Assembly (NCBI RefSeq): GCF_009725985.1
Contig: NZ_RCNR01000040.1
Coordinates: 1-43,503, forward strand
Source: Zobellia amurskyensis
Lineage (GTDB): Bacteria; Bacteroidota; Bacteroidia; Flavobacteriales; Flavobacteriaceae
Length of the DNA: 43,503 nucleotides
Direction: 5' to 3'
Positions 9,240 to 19,028 of the stretch are shown one piece after another (positions within the stretch are counted from its first letter, which is position 1; the number at the start of each line of letters is the position of its first letter). The translations under genes were made by a program, and so were the position numbers. Under the pieces are notes generated by a model, which searched no databases, was not told where the DNA came from, and saw only the letters and a program-made list of their open reading frames with translations.

Positions 9240-9247
9240 CAAATCTA
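9240..9247 (-). promoter_or_regulatory. Possible -7 element for rnpA
   Basis: On the minus strand this reads TAGATTTG, an exact match to the Bacteroidota TAnnTTTG element, 42 bases before the rnpA start. The predicted transcript start would fall inside the adjoining hairpin, so terminator and promoter would overlap. No clear -33 TTG was checked out. Chance occurrence is possible. Confidence 0.3.
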
Positions 9248-9285
9248 AATCATTGAATAAAAGATAACGACTTTTTTGTTGCCAT

Positions 9286-11145
9286 TTACTTCATATTCTG
9301 CCAAACATTATCTTCTTGATTGATATCGGCCATTAATAGTGAAGGATCTATCACTACCGCTTTGATGCTTTCAAGAGGCTTGTTGACTGTAAAACTGTAG
9401 TTGGACTGTGCCCAAGGCCAGTCTTCTAATACCGTTCGGTTTATTTGTGGGTAAGGATTTTCTTTTTCGCCTCGCATCATTCGTAATGGGGCGTAAAATG
9501 TCTCTTTTGTTCCATCTTCATAAATCACTAAAACGTCTATAGGCATGGGCATTGCGCCTGTACGAACCATAGAAATCTCAGTTTTACCCTCTTGGTCTTT
9601 AACTTCTGTAATACCGTAATCTATTGTATTCGTAGTCTGTGTCCAATCCGTTAGGTACCAATCCAGTTCCATTCCCGAAACCTTTTCGGCAGTACGTTTA
9701 ATATCGTTGGGAACAGGGTGCTTAAACTTGAAATCTTCATAATACTTACGAATGGTTTCCATTAACTTGTCCTGACCAATGATATAACCCAGTTGAGACA
9801 AGAAGATAGAACCTTTGCTATAGGCAGCAATACCATACGCAAAATTAAGATCATAACGGTCCGCATGGGTCGTTTGAGGTTGTTCCTTTCCGGAATTAAC
9901 CAAATTGTAATAGCCTTTATAGGTGCCTTCAAAAGGATTTTCCTTGTTCTCTTGCATTACTTCGTTCATAGCTAACGTAGAGATAAAGGTGGTAAAGCCT
10001 TCATCCATCCATTCATGTTTGGATTCGTTGGTAGCCAAAATGTGCTGAAACCAAGAATGTGCCAATTCATGTGCAGTAACACCGGCAAGACTTCCAAATT
10101 TTCGTTTACCCGTAATCAAAGTAGACATGGCATATTCCATACCGCCGTCGCCCCCTTGAATAACAGAATATTGCTCGTAAGGATATTCACCAATATTTTT
10201 GCTAAAGAACTCCATAAACTCCGCAGTCTTAGGCTGAAGCTTTTTCCAGTTTTCAATAATTTCTTTATCGTCCTTATATAAAAAATGAAGTGTTGGTCCG
10301 TTTTCCATGGCTAACGTATCGTGAATATATTCAGGATCTGCTGCCCACATAAAGTCATGTACCATAGGCGCTTTAAAGTGCCAAGTAAGGGTCTTTCCTT
10401 TTTGTTTTTTCACTTTGGAGCCTGGGGCTTCGTACCCATGACCAATCTCTTGAGGGTTTTGAAGGTAACCAGAGCCTCCAACTACATAATTCTTATCTAT
10501 AGTCAACTTTACGTCAAAATCGCCCCACACGCCCTGAAACTCACGGGCAATATATGGATCAGCATGCCAGCCTTCAAAATCGTATTCTGCTAATTTTGGA
10601 TACCATTGGCTCATAGATAGCGCCACACCTTCGGCACTGTTTCTACCAGCACGACGCACTTGAAGAGGAACTTGACCTTTAAACTCCATTTCAAAAGTGG
10701 TTTTTCCACCAGAAGGAATCGGTTTTGCCAATTCAACAACCAATATGGTCCCTTCCTCAACAAAATCAACTTTAGCACCGTCTTGAGTAAGTGCTGTAGC
10801 ATGCAAATAGCCTATTTCGTTTTCTTTTAAAACTGCAATTCGGCTATTCTTCTGTTCATCGGTCATTCTACCATCTGGATCAGGAATGCTTTGTAGGCGC
10901 ATATCCATTTCGCTACCTGGCTGAAAGGCATTGAAAAATAAGTGATAATATACACGGGTAAGCTCGTCTGGCGAGTTGTTGGTGTAGACCAATTTTTGCG
11001 TACCGGTATACTGAAAGTTCTCTACGTTTATATCAACTTCCATGTTATAATCCACATGCTGCTGCCAATATGATTCGTTTTGTGCGACTGCCGTTTGGCC
11101 CAATAAGAGCATTACGGCGGCAATTCCTTCAAAAAAATACTTCAT
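9286..11145 (-). CDS. M1 family metallopeptidase (secreted aminopeptidase)
   Basis: This is a 619-residue protein with a Sec signal peptide (MKYFFEGIAAVMLLLGQTAVAQ). The zinc site is HELAH (His359, Glu360, His363) with the third ligand Glu382 in WMDEGFTTF, the exact HExxH-18-E spacing of clan MA gluzincins. GGMEYAM (334-340) replaces the GAMEN exopeptidase motif. The family removes N-terminal residues from peptides. It begins 6 bp after the S8 protease stop codon, so both are very likely one operon for degrading external or periplasmic protein. A terminator-like hairpin follows. Confidence 0.95.
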   Translation of the reverse strand: MKYFFEGIAAVMLLLGQTAVAQNESYWQQHVDYNMEVDINVENFQYTGTQKLVYTNNSPDELTRVYYHLFFNAFQPGSEMDMRLQSIPDPDGRMTDEQKNSRIAVLKENEIGYLHATALTQDGAKVDFVEEGTILVVELAKPIPSGGKTTFEMEFKGQVPLQVRRAGRNSAEGVALSMSQWYPKLAEYDFEGWHADPYIAREFQGVWGDFDVKLTIDKNYVVGGSGYLQNPQEIGHGYEAPGSKVKKQKGKTLTWHFKAPMVHDFMWAADPEYIHDTLAMENGPTLHFLYKDDKEIIENWKKLQPKTAEFMEFFSKNIGEYPYEQYSVIQGGDGGMEYAMSTLITGKRKFGSLAGVTAHELAHSWFQHILATNESKHEWMDEGFTTFISTLAMNEVMQENKENPFEGTYKGYYNLVNSGKEQPQTTHADRYDLNFAYGIAAYSKGSIFLSQLGYIIGQDKLMETIRKYYEDFKFKHPVPNDIKRTAEKVSGMELDWYLTDWTQTTNTIDYGITEVKDQEGKTEISMVRTGAMPMPIDVLVIYEDGTKETFYAPLRMMRGEKENPYPQINRTVLEDWPWAQSNYSFTVNKPLESIKAVVIDPSLLMADINQEDNVWQNMK

Positions 11146-11151
11146 GGTATA

Positions 11152-12783
11152 TTATAGTTTTATTTTTCCAGTGGATACGTTGTCTGCCATAATAAGGGCG
11201 TTGTAAGCGTTTACAATTTTCCCTGAAGTTGAAATTTCGTCCAAAGTAGCGGTTTTAGAGGTATCTCCGCCCAAAATAACCTTTGCCCTAGGAGCAAGGC
11301 CAGATTCCATAATAATATGTTTTACTTGGGAAGCAGTTAGTTTAGGGTAGTACGAACGGATTAAAGCAGCAACACCCGCAACTGCAGGCGCGGCCATTGA
11401 TGTTCCACCTTGAAATTCATATTCGTTACCTGGCATTGTTGAGTAGATTTCATCACCTGGAGCAAAAACATCAACATTTACATTTCCGTAGTTGGAAAAT
11501 GTAGCCACCATTTCTGAACCATATTTAGAAGACAAGGCACCTACCGTAAGTACGTTGTCAGCAATTTCTGGTCCGTTGTTTACTTGATCATTAGGAAAAT
11601 TCGGGTTTGCCGGGCTGTCTAAATCAGCACCATCGTTACCTGCTGCATGCACAAAAAGTACATCGTTATCCGCTGCATATGTAATGGCATCGTATACCCA
11701 TTGGGCATTTGGAGAAAAGGCTTTTCCAAAACTACCGTTAATAACTTTGGCTCCATTGTCTACAGCATAGCGAATGCCTAAAGCAATATCTTTATCATAC
11801 TCATCCCCATTAGGAACGGCACGTACGCTCATAATTTCTACATTATTGGCAACGCCGTTTGCACCTTTTCCGTTGTTGCGTTCTGCACCAATGATTCCTG
11901 CAACGTGTGTACCATGGCTTTCATCCTCTTCGCGATTCTGTGGGTTTCCGTTACCGTAACCTAAATCGTTAATATCATATGGATCATCGTTTACGTCTTT
12001 TCTGCCGTTAAAATCTACATTGTAGTTGTAGTTGAGTTGATCGGTAAAATGTTTTATACCACCTTCAACTTGCTCCAGAACCTCGGCAATAGAATCCTCA
12101 TAGGTTAGCATTTGTGTTAAAATACCCACATTCTGTTGCATTGCCTCGTCTTTTGGCTCTATAGCTGCAAGGTCTTTTTTGGTGTAGGTGTCTTTTCCTA
12201 ATTCTTTTTTAACGGCATCATCGGCATTCTTTACCGTTTGAAAGATTTGCTCGTACTGTTGCTTTTGTTGTGAGGCTTTAGCGTATTCCGCATCAACCTT
12301 TGTTTTGGCTTTGGCCTGAAGTGCTGCATCACCCAATTTTAAACTAACAATACGTGTAGCTTCTAGTTGCTCATTGTATGATTCACCTAGAAAATTATAC
12401 CCATGAATATCATCAACATAGCCGTTATTATCATTGTCAATGCCATCACCGGGTTTTTCACCCTTGTTGGTCCAAAGAACATTTTTTAAGTCCTCATGCT
12501 CTAAATCCATACCAGAATCCAGTACGGTAACAATAACGGTCTCGCCTTTTTTATTTTTTATGATTTCTGCATAGGCCTTATCAACACTCATACCGGGAAT
12601 GGTATCCGTAACAAGATCTAAGTGACCCCAATTTTGCTTTTCCGCATCGGTTAGGTCAGATATTTTTAAGGGAGTGGTATCAATATTCTCAATGGGGGTA
12701 GATACCAGAGCCGTAGAGCCGCAGCCCATAAGTACTAAGCCGGCAGATAAACCTAATAAAGGTCTTGAAAAAAATGAAGTCAT
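11152..12783 (-). CDS. S8 (subtilisin-like) serine protease with large insert, lipoprotein
   Basis: This 543-residue peptidase has a lipobox VLMGC (Cys21). The catalytic triad is Asp89 (VTVLDSGMDL), His290 (ESHGTHVAG) and Ser462 (GGTSMAAP), with oxyanion Asn383 (AAGND). About 200 residues lie between Asp and His, far more than in subtilisin. This stretch includes a charged, Gln/Lys/Glu-rich helical section at roughly 140-250 and a Ca-binding-like run GDGIDNDNNGYVDD at 112-125. It would be a membrane-anchored endoprotease. The M1 peptidase gene follows directly and could finish the digestion. No C-terminal sorting domain is seen. Confidence 0.95.
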   Translation of the reverse strand: MTSFFSRPLLGLSAGLVLMGCGSTALVSTPIENIDTTPLKISDLTDAEKQNWGHLDLVTDTIPGMSVDKAYAEIIKNKKGETVIVTVLDSGMDLEHEDLKNVLWTNKGEKPGDGIDNDNNGYVDDIHGYNFLGESYNEQLEATRIVSLKLGDAALQAKAKTKVDAEYAKASQQKQQYEQIFQTVKNADDAVKKELGKDTYTKKDLAAIEPKDEAMQQNVGILTQMLTYEDSIAEVLEQVEGGIKHFTDQLNYNYNVDFNGRKDVNDDPYDINDLGYGNGNPQNREEDESHGTHVAGIIGAERNNGKGANGVANNVEIMSVRAVPNGDEYDKDIALGIRYAVDNGAKVINGSFGKAFSPNAQWVYDAITYAADNDVLFVHAAGNDGADLDSPANPNFPNDQVNNGPEIADNVLTVGALSSKYGSEMVATFSNYGNVNVDVFAPGDEIYSTMPGNEYEFQGGTSMAAPAVAGVAALIRSYYPKLTASQVKHIIMESGLAPRAKVILGGDTSKTATLDEISTSGKIVNAYNALIMADNVSTGKIKL

Positions 12784-13178
12784 ATAGTTGAATTGAGTTT
12801 AGTGTTTGTCTTTAAGGATTAAAATTATGAAGAGTAAAAGGCACAATTGAGATTAAATACACCATTGAACCATCTCAGGAATTTAACGTAAATGGCTGCA
12901 AAGGTAAGATTTGGCACAATTTTTTAACCTAATCATAATGCTTTTATGATTTTTTTATCGAAAAAAGGTCTTCCCTATTTAATAATAGAGAGCAAAATGT
13001 TGATTTCTATTCTTTGAAATACGATTCTCTCCTTTGCCAAAAAGTGCTTTATCCAATTCAATTAAAAATGAAAATTTAATTTACCTTAACAGCCTTAAAT
13101 AATATTAAAAATCACTTTTCGTATACGATTAGTAGGGTCGATAAAAGACTACTATTTGATAGCTGGGACCTAATTTTC
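12784..13178. other. 395-bp AT-rich intergenic region
   Basis: This gap between the S8 protease start and the MBL hydrolase stop is AT-rich and has no credible open reading frame or tRNA. The only signal I see is TACCTTTG on the minus strand at 12906-12899 (TAnnTTTG), about 115 bases before the S8 start, without a matching -33 TTG. A short sequence TACGATT occurs twice (near 13020 and 13128) with no clear meaning. An unrecognised small RNA cannot be excluded. Confidence 0.5.
12899..12906 (-). promoter_or_regulatory. Possible -7 element for the S8-M1 protease operon
   Basis: TACCTTTG on the minus strand fits TAnnTTTG and is followed by a leader of about 110 bases before the S8 protease start. 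No TTG lies at the right distance upstream, so support is weak. Confidence 0.3.
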
Positions 13179-14039
13179 CTAATTAAAAAGTTGGTCAAAA
13201 GTAAAGAGTTCCTCTAAACGCACTCCTTTCTCCGTTTCTTTAAGAGTGCATAGTTGATTATGTGCGTCATGCTCAAAAAACAGGTGGTAACCTTCCAAAA
13301 CAGCCTCGTTCAGAAACAACTCTTTTTCTGCAAGGGTCAGCAGCGGGCGGGTATCATATCCCATTACGTATGGCAAGGGAATATGCCCCACGGTAGGGAG
13401 TAAATCTGCCATAAATACCAATTGTTTTCCTTTGTATGAAATGTGGGGGAGCATTTGCTTATCCGTATGGCCATCAACAAAATGTATTCCGAAACCTAGT
13501 TCTGACTCTTTCTGGAATCTATCGGACGTTCTTTCAATAAATTTCAGCTGGCCACTTTCTTGTATCGGCAAAAGGTTTTCTTTTAGAAAAGAGGCTTTTT
13601 CCCGAGCATTGGGTACTGTAGCCCATTTCCAGTGGTCTTCGTTTGTCCAAAACGTAGCGTTCTTGAAAGCCGGTTCGTAGCCCGTTCTATCTTTGTTCCA
13701 TTGAATACATCCGCCGCAATGATCAAAATGTAGGTGCGTCAGGAATACATCGGTAATATCATCACGGTGGAAGCCTAATTTCTGAAGTGAGCTATCAATA
13801 GAATGATTCCCCCAACGGTTATAATAACCAAAGAATTTATCAGGTTGCTTATCGCCCATGCCCGTATCTATTAGAATTAACCTGTCTCCATCTTCAATAA
13901 GCAAGCTACGAGCAGCAATATCTATTTGATTATTATGATCAGCAGGATTTGTTCGTTGCCAAATGGCTTTTGGTACCACGCCGAACATAGCACCGCCATC
14001 TAGCTTGAAATTTCCTGTTTCTACGGTATATAATTTCAT
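13179..14039 (-). CDS. MBL-fold metallo-hydrolase
   Basis: This 286-residue protein has the zinc-binding motif THLHFDHCGG (His102, His104, Asp106, His107). LILIDTGMGDK comes before it, and GHTDKQMLPH and FEHDAH supply later ligands. The pattern resembles lactonase-like or AHL-hydrolase-like members of the metallo-beta-lactamase superfamily, but the substrate cannot be assigned. No signal peptide, so it is cytoplasmic. It is a single gene, read on the minus strand and diverging from the antiporter gene across 239 bp. Confidence 0.88.
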   Translation of the reverse strand: MKLYTVETGNFKLDGGAMFGVVPKAIWQRTNPADHNNQIDIAARSLLIEDGDRLILIDTGMGDKQPDKFFGYYNRWGNHSIDSSLQKLGFHRDDITDVFLTHLHFDHCGGCIQWNKDRTGYEPAFKNATFWTNEDHWKWATVPNAREKASFLKENLLPIQESGQLKFIERTSDRFQKESELGFGIHFVDGHTDKQMLPHISYKGKQLVFMADLLPTVGHIPLPYVMGYDTRPLLTLAEKELFLNEAVLEGYHLFFEHDAHNQLCTLKETEKGVRLEELFTFDQLFN

Positions 14040-14253
14040 TTTGAAGTATTATAAAGAGATGCAAATTAAGAAATTTGGATAGGCAATAGGATACGTCTTT
14101 GGTGTTTTTTAACAAGCTAGGATTACTTGCAACGGACTTTAAACCAGCTTATAGAGCATTTTTTTAAAAGCGATAACACATTTAACCTTTAGAAGGAAGA
14201 CAAATAACTGCCAAAATCAGTTTTCACTGTCTAAATACTGATATTAAAATCAC

Positions 14254-14261
14254 TATTTTTG
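14254..14261 (+). promoter_or_regulatory. Possible -7 element for the antiporter gene
   Basis: TATTTTTG matches TAnnTTTG and ends 17 bases before the antiporter ATG, giving a leader of about 11 bases. No TTG is seen at the usual -33 spacing. Confidence 0.4.
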
Positions 14262-14278
14262 ATCAAAACCTAAATCAT

Positions 14279-16147
14279 ATGGTAGAACTTGCCGGTATTG
14301 TTATATTGGGAATTATTGCACAGTGGGTTGCGTGGCGTCTAAAACTACCTGCCATTCTTCCATTAATCTTGATAGGTCTTTTAGTTGGCCCTGTTGCCAG
14401 TCTTTATACCGAAGACGGGCAAAAATTGATCGAGCCTATTTGGAACGGAACCAAAGGTCTTTTCCCAGGTGATAGCCTATATTATTTTGTGTCCTTGGCC
14501 ATTAGTATCATTCTTTTTGAAGGAGGGTTAACGCTAAAACGCTCGGAAATTAGAAATGTAGGTCCGGTTATTACAAAATTGATAACCATTGGGAGCCTTG
14601 TTACCTTTTTTGCAGCTGGTATGGCAGCCCATTTTATTTTTGATTTGAGCTGGCAGGTCTCCTTTTTGTTCTCTGCATTGATTATAGTAACGGGACCTAC
14701 CGTTATTACCCCTATTCTTAGAAACATTCCTTTAAAAAACGATATCTCTGCGGTATTGAAGTGGGAAGGTATTCTTATAGACCCCATTGGTGCTTTGGCG
14801 GCCGTATTGGTTTTCGAATTTATTAGTGTTGGTGAGGGACAAGCGTATACACTTACTGCGCTCATTGAGTTTGGTAAGATTCTGTTATTCGGTTTTACAT
14901 TTGGTTTTACGTTCGCACATGCATTAACGTTTGTTATCAAAAAGAATTTTATCCCGCATTATTTGTTGAATGTGGTGTCACTTTCGGCAGTACTGCTGGT
15001 CTTTGTAATGTCCGATGTATTTGCCCACGAATCAGGTCTTTTGGCTGTGGTAGTAATGGGTATGGTTATGGGTAATACAGACTTGCCCAATATAAAGGAA
15101 CTGCTGTATTTTAAAGAATCATTAAGCGTTCTGTTAATTTCTATTTTGTTTATTCTTTTGTCCGCCAATATTAATATTGCAGACCTTCAATTAATTTATA
15201 ACTGGAACACCGTTGCGCTTTTTGCAATTATTGTTTTTCTAATTAGGCCATTGGGTGTATTCCTAAGTTCAGCCGGATCAAACCTTAAGTTGAACGAAAA
15301 GTTATTTATAGGTTGGGTTGGACCAAGAGGTATTGTTGCAGCTGGTATAGCTTCTCTTTTTGGGTCAAAATTATTGGCGAAAGGCGAGCCTGGTGCAGAA
15401 TTCATTACCCCTTTGGTATTTATGATTGTATTGGGTACGGTTCTATTAAATGCCACCACAGCGCGTATGTTCGCTAAATTGGTAGGTGTATTTTTAACTA
15501 AATCAGAAGGTATATTGATTATTGGGGCCTCAAAAGCTTCTCGTTTGATAGGTGATTACCTGAATAAGAACAATCGCCATGTGGTGTTAATAGATAATAA
15601 CCAAACGAATATTAATAAGGCAAAGGCACTGGGGCTAGAGGCATTTACGGCCAATATTTATTCCGATTCCTTAACCGATAATATTGAACTGAACGATGTG
15701 GGCTATTTAATGGCGCTGACGGGTAACTCAGATATCAACAAGTATGCAGTGAACAATTTTGAAAAACAGTTTGGGAGCAACGGTTCGTACAGATTGGTAA
15801 ATGCCGATGAGATGAACAACCCGGAAAACAATCCTAAGGAAGGTTTGTTTTCACATACGGACGACTTCATAAAACTGACTGAAACAGCCAGGAAGTTTCC
15901 TGCTGTGCATGAGATAGAATTAAAGGATAAGGAACATTATGAAGCTTTGATAGAGATTACGAAAGCCGATGAGAACATTGTACCTATTTTCTTGAAAATG
16001 CCTGATGGTAATTTACAGATTATCTCTTCTTTCAGTACAGAGTTTGAGGACATCAACAACAAATACCGATTAGTTTATTTAGGTAAAATGTTTGATGTAG
16101 ACGAGACTAAGGACGAGGTGGAAATAGAGCTGAAAGAGGATAAATAA
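14279..16147 (+). CDS. CPA-family cation:proton antiporter with C-terminal RCK (TrkA-N) domain
   Basis: This is a 622-residue membrane protein. The first 410 residues hold about 12 hydrophobic segments typical of Na+/H+ or K+/H+ exchangers, with ILFEGGLTL and GWVGPRGIVAAGIASLFG as family motifs. After it comes a soluble nucleotide-binding domain: ILIIGASKASRLIGDYL (a Rossmann GxGxxxG-like loop) and VVLIDNNQTN. RCK domains gate ion transport in response to NAD(H) or other nucleotides. The protein would set cytoplasmic pH and Na+ or K+ levels, useful in a marine cell. The gene stands alone; the specific cation is not predictable here. Confidence 0.92.
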   Translation: MVELAGIVILGIIAQWVAWRLKLPAILPLILIGLLVGPVASLYTEDGQKLIEPIWNGTKGLFPGDSLYYFVSLAISIILFEGGLTLKRSEIRNVGPVITKLITIGSLVTFFAAGMAAHFIFDLSWQVSFLFSALIIVTGPTVITPILRNIPLKNDISAVLKWEGILIDPIGALAAVLVFEFISVGEGQAYTLTALIEFGKILLFGFTFGFTFAHALTFVIKKNFIPHYLLNVVSLSAVLLVFVMSDVFAHESGLLAVVVMGMVMGNTDLPNIKELLYFKESLSVLLISILFILLSANINIADLQLIYNWNTVALFAIIVFLIRPLGVFLSSAGSNLKLNEKLFIGWVGPRGIVAAGIASLFGSKLLAKGEPGAEFITPLVFMIVLGTVLLNATTARMFAKLVGVFLTKSEGILIIGASKASRLIGDYLNKNNRHVVLIDNNQTNINKAKALGLEAFTANIYSDSLTDNIELNDVGYLMALTGNSDINKYAVNNFEKQFGSNGSYRLVNADEMNNPENNPKEGLFSHTDDFIKLTETARKFPAVHEIELKDKEHYEALIEITKADENIVPIFLKMPDGNLQIISSFSTEFEDINNKYRLVYLGKMFDVDETKDEVEIELKEDK

Positions 16148-16202
16148 CCCAACATATAAAAGGGCTCTACGCTACTTTTCATAGGACAGGAATTTTTTAT
16201 GA

Positions 16203-16436
16203 TTACCCTGAAAACGGCATGGTCTTGAATACGACAATTTTGATATCATCCTGTTTTACCTCGGTGTATGTATCAGTAGCAAGACCGTAAAAATGTACTG
16301 ATGATTCCCGTTTAATTTTATCCTCCAGAAGCGTTATATCTACTTCACCACTCTCTTGTTGCCATATAAATATAGAGTTCTGCTCTGTTGGAATTACTTT
16401 GTGCTTTGCGGTAAAATGGGCTATGTACGTGGTCAT
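16203..16436 (-). CDS. Small hypothetical protein (77 aa)
   Basis: I do not recognise this protein. It is an ATG-started reading frame of 77 residues, soluble, with alternating hydrophobic and polar strands (TTYIAHFTAKHKV, SIFIWQQESG, DIKIVVFKTMP) suggesting a small beta-rich fold. Its stop is 55 bases from the end of the convergent antiporter gene. No other gene shares its transcript. It could be a real lineage-specific gene or a chance frame; the protein-like composition favours a real gene. Confidence 0.5.
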   Translation of the reverse strand: MTTYIAHFTAKHKVIPTEQNSIFIWQQESGEVDITLLEDKIKRESSVHFYGLATDTYTEVKQDDIKIVVFKTMPFSG

Positions 16437-16693
16437 TTTTTGGCGGAATAGTGTTTATATCATTAAAACAGAGAGTGAGGCTAAAAATTGTTTAAATATT
16501 TAAATATTTGTAAGAAAAATATAATTTTAATGTAAGAATTAAAAAATCATTTGATTCTTAGTGGTTTGCCTCAAACCCTATTTTCTAAAGAAGAATATCA
16601 AACTAGTTTTAGCCTATTATATTGTGGCAATATCCTTGGTTTTGAACCGTTCTAAACTTACCCAAAGTATAATGTGTTTAAACCAAGTCTATT

Positions 16694-17063
16694 ATGAAAA
16701 AACTATTTTTATTTGTCGCTCTTGCCGGCTCTATCGCTTTTAGCAGTTGTTCAAAAGATCAAGATGATACAGATGCCATTGTGGGTACGTGGTTGTCGGA
16801 ATCTAGTATAACACCAGATGGCAGCTCTACTACGACCTATAAGGATGAATGGCTCTTTAGATTGGATCTAACGGGTCAGTATAAAAGAGATGACAAATGG
16901 GAAAGTAAATGGTGAAACAGCGTTTAGTTGGGTCAAATCTGAAAATGGTTATATCGTAAACTATGTAGATGATGGTTATCCTGATGAAACTTTTACAATA
17001 GGCGAACAACTAGGTAAAATTACTTTAGAAGAAGACGGTTATATAGTAGCGATAAAAGAATAG
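16694..17063 (+). pseudogene. Small lipoprotein (lipocalin-like) split by a frameshift
   Basis: The gene starts with MKKLFLFVALAGSIAFSSC (lipid Cys19), then DAIVGTWLSESSITPDG, a beginning like lipocalin-type lipoproteins of Bacteroidota. The frame ends at 16913-16915 after 73 residues. The neighbouring +1 frame continues without interruption from about 16885 to a TAG at 17061-17063 with protein-like sequence (NGETAFSWVKSENGYIVNY, then QLGKITLEEDGYIVAIKE). Removing one A from the AAAA run in TATAAAAGAG near 16882 joins both parts into about 122 residues. So this is either a recent pseudogene, a sequencing error in a homopolymer, or a phase-variable tract. A terminator follows 20 bp later. Confidence 0.75.
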
Positions 17064-17084
17064 TATGAAGATTACATAAAAAAG

Positions 17085-17118
17085 AAAAAACCTTGCTCCG
17101 TCCGAAGCAAGGTTTTTT
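17085..17118. terminator. Bidirectional terminator between small lipoprotein and lepA
   Basis: The stem CCTTGCT (17091-17097) pairs with AGCAAGG (17106-17112) around an 8-base loop. It is flanked by an A-run before and a T-run of eight or more after, so it works on both strands. It serves the convergent lipoprotein gene and lepA, whose stop codon touches the T-run. Confidence 0.88.
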
Positions 17119-17119
17119 T

Positions 17120-18916
17120 TTAGTCGTTAAGTTTTAGGACTGCCATGAAGGCCTGTTGTGGTATTTCCACGTTGCCCACCTGTCGCATACGTTTTTTACC
17201 CTTTTTTTGTTTTTCCAGTAGCTTTCGCTTACGTGAAATATCACCACCGTAACATTTGGCGGTAACATCCTTACGAAGCGCTTTTATTGTTTCTCTAGAT
17301 ATAATCTTTGCGCCAATGGCGGCTTGAATAGGAATATCAAATTGTTGTCTAGGTATAAGCTCTTTTAATTTCTCACACATCTTTTTACCAATGTTCTGAG
17401 CATTATCAGCATGTATTAGAGCAGATAGGGCATCAACCGGCTGTGCGTTCAGTAGAATGTCTACACGCACCAATTTAGAGGTACGCATACCTATAGGCGC
17501 ATAGTCAAAAGAAGCATATCCCTTGGAAACTGTTTTTAATCGATCATAAAAATCAAAAACAATTTCTGCCAAAGGCATATCAAAATTAAGTTCAACACGC
17601 TCGGTGGTTAAATAAGTTTGATTTGTAATCACCCCTCTTTTTTCAATACAAAGAGACATTACGTTACCAACAAAATCTGCTTTGGTAATGATAGTTGCCT
17701 TAATATAAGGCTCCTCAACACGGTCTACTGTGGAAGGATCCGGAAGATCTGACGGATTGTTTACAATTAGTGGCTTATCCGGGTCTTTTCTGGTAAATGC
17801 ATGGTAACTAACGTTAGGTACAGTAGTTATAACGGTCATGTCAAATTCACGTTCTAGACGCTCTTGAATAATCTCCATATGAAGCATACCCAAGAAACCA
17901 CAACGGAAACCAAAACCTAAGGCCGCACTACTTTCCGGTGCAAAAACAAGCGAGGCATCGTTTAACTGAAGTTTTTCCATAGAAGAACGGAGTTCTTCAA
18001 AATCTTCTGTATCTACAGGGTAGATTCCGGCAAAAACCATTGGTTTTACATCCTCAAAACCTGCAATAGCATTTTTGGTAGGGTTGGCAGAATCGGTAAT
18101 CGTATCACCAACTTTTACCTCACGGGCATCTTTAATACCGGTAATCAAATAACCAACATCTCCGGTTTTTATAACCTGCTTGGGGTGTTGCGTTAACTTT
18201 AATGTTCCTACTTCATCGGCAAAATAGCTTTTATCAGTAGCAACAAATTTTATCTTTTGCCCCTTTTTTATTTCTCCGTTTATGACCCTAAAATAGGTTT
18301 CTACTCCTCGGAAAGGGTTGTAGACAGAGTCAAATACTAAGGCTTGCAAGGCTTCATCCTCATTACCTTTTGGAGGGGGAATCTGTTTAATTATAGCAGA
18401 AAGTATTTCTTCTATACCAATACCTGTTTTAGCACTGGCAGGAATTACCTCTTCCGCTTTACAGCCTAATAAGTCCACAATATCATCGGTTACCTCCTCG
18501 GGATTCGCACTAGGCAAATCAACCTTGTTCAGCACAGGAATAATCGTTAGGTCATTCTCTAAGGCCAAATAAAGATTGGAAATAGTTTGAGCTTGAATGC
18601 TCTGCGCAGCATCAACCACCAATAATGCCCCTTCACAAGCGGCAATAGACCGAGATACTTCATATGAGAAATCTACGTGTCCCGGGGTATCTATTAAATT
18701 AAGAATATATTCTTCACCTTCATAGGTGTAGTCCATTTGTATGGCGTGGCTTTTAATGGTAATACCACGTTCTCGCTCCAAATCCATACTATCTAGCAAC
18801 TGCTCTTTTTTCTCTCGTGCGGTTACAGAGCCGGTAAAATCCAACAAACGGTCAGCCAAGGTACTTTTACCATGGTCAATATGGGCGATGATACAAAAGT
18901 TTCTAATGTTCTTCAT
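17120..18916 (-). CDS. lepA: Elongation factor 4 (LepA), back-translocating GTPase
   Basis: This 598-residue translational GTPase helps ribosomes under ionic stress and in 30S assembly. I chose the ATG at 18916 ([18 protein letters not shown]) because it matches the family start; an in-frame ATG at 18931 and a TTG at 18943 are possible alternatives. G motifs are AHIDHGKST (G1), ERGITI (G2), DTPGH (G3), NKVD (G4) and SAK (G5). The LepA-specific C-terminal domain is present ([20 protein letters not shown]). Single-gene unit with a good promoter upstream and a strong terminator downstream. Confidence 0.98.
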   Translation of the reverse strand: MKNIRNFCIIAHIDHGKSTLADRLLDFTGSVTAREKKEQLLDSMDLERERGITIKSHAIQMDYTYEGEEYILNLIDTPGHVDFSYEVSRSIAACEGALLVVDAAQSIQAQTISNLYLALENDLTIIPVLNKVDLPSANPEEVTDDIVDLLGCKAEEVIPASAKTGIGIEEILSAIIKQIPPPKGNEDEALQALVFDSVYNPFRGVETYFRVINGEIKKGQKIKFVATDKSYFADEVGTLKLTQHPKQVIKTGDVGYLITGIKDAREVKVGDTITDSANPTKNAIAGFEDVKPMVFAGIYPVDTEDFEELRSSMEKLQLNDASLVFAPESSAALGFGFRCGFLGMLHMEIIQERLEREFDMTVITTVPNVSYHAFTRKDPDKPLIVNNPSDLPDPSTVDRVEEPYIKATIITKADFVGNVMSLCIEKRGVITNQTYLTTERVELNFDMPLAEIVFDFYDRLKTVSKGYASFDYAPIGMRTSKLVRVDILLNAQPVDALSALIHADNAQNIGKKMCEKLKELIPRQQFDIPIQAAIGAKIISRETIKALRKDVTAKCYGGDISRKRKLLEKQKKGKKRMRQVGNVEIPQQAFMAVLKLND

Positions 18917-18963
18917 TGATGGTGAGCTCATTTCGGCAAGCAAATCGTTTTACATTAAGTTTG

Positions 18964-18997
18964 CAAAGATACGTTATTTTAATCCTGTTTTATCAAA
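18964..18997 (-). promoter_or_regulatory. lepA promoter (TTTG - 22 bp - TATCTTTG)
   Basis: On the minus strand TTTG at 18997-18994 is followed, after 22 bases, by TATCTTTG at 18971-18964. Both fit the Bacteroidota -33/-7 consensus. The predicted start of transcription lies about 40 bases before the lepA ATG. This is the best-formed protein-gene promoter in the window. Confidence 0.6.
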
Positions 18998-19028
18998 GAG
19001 CATATAGCAAAGCACTTTATAGGCTATT

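Noticed and set aside
16491-16513. AT-rich direct repeat with TTTAAATATTTAAATATTT
   Set aside because: Simple low-complexity sequence; too short for an array or origin, and no dnaA box cluster nearby.
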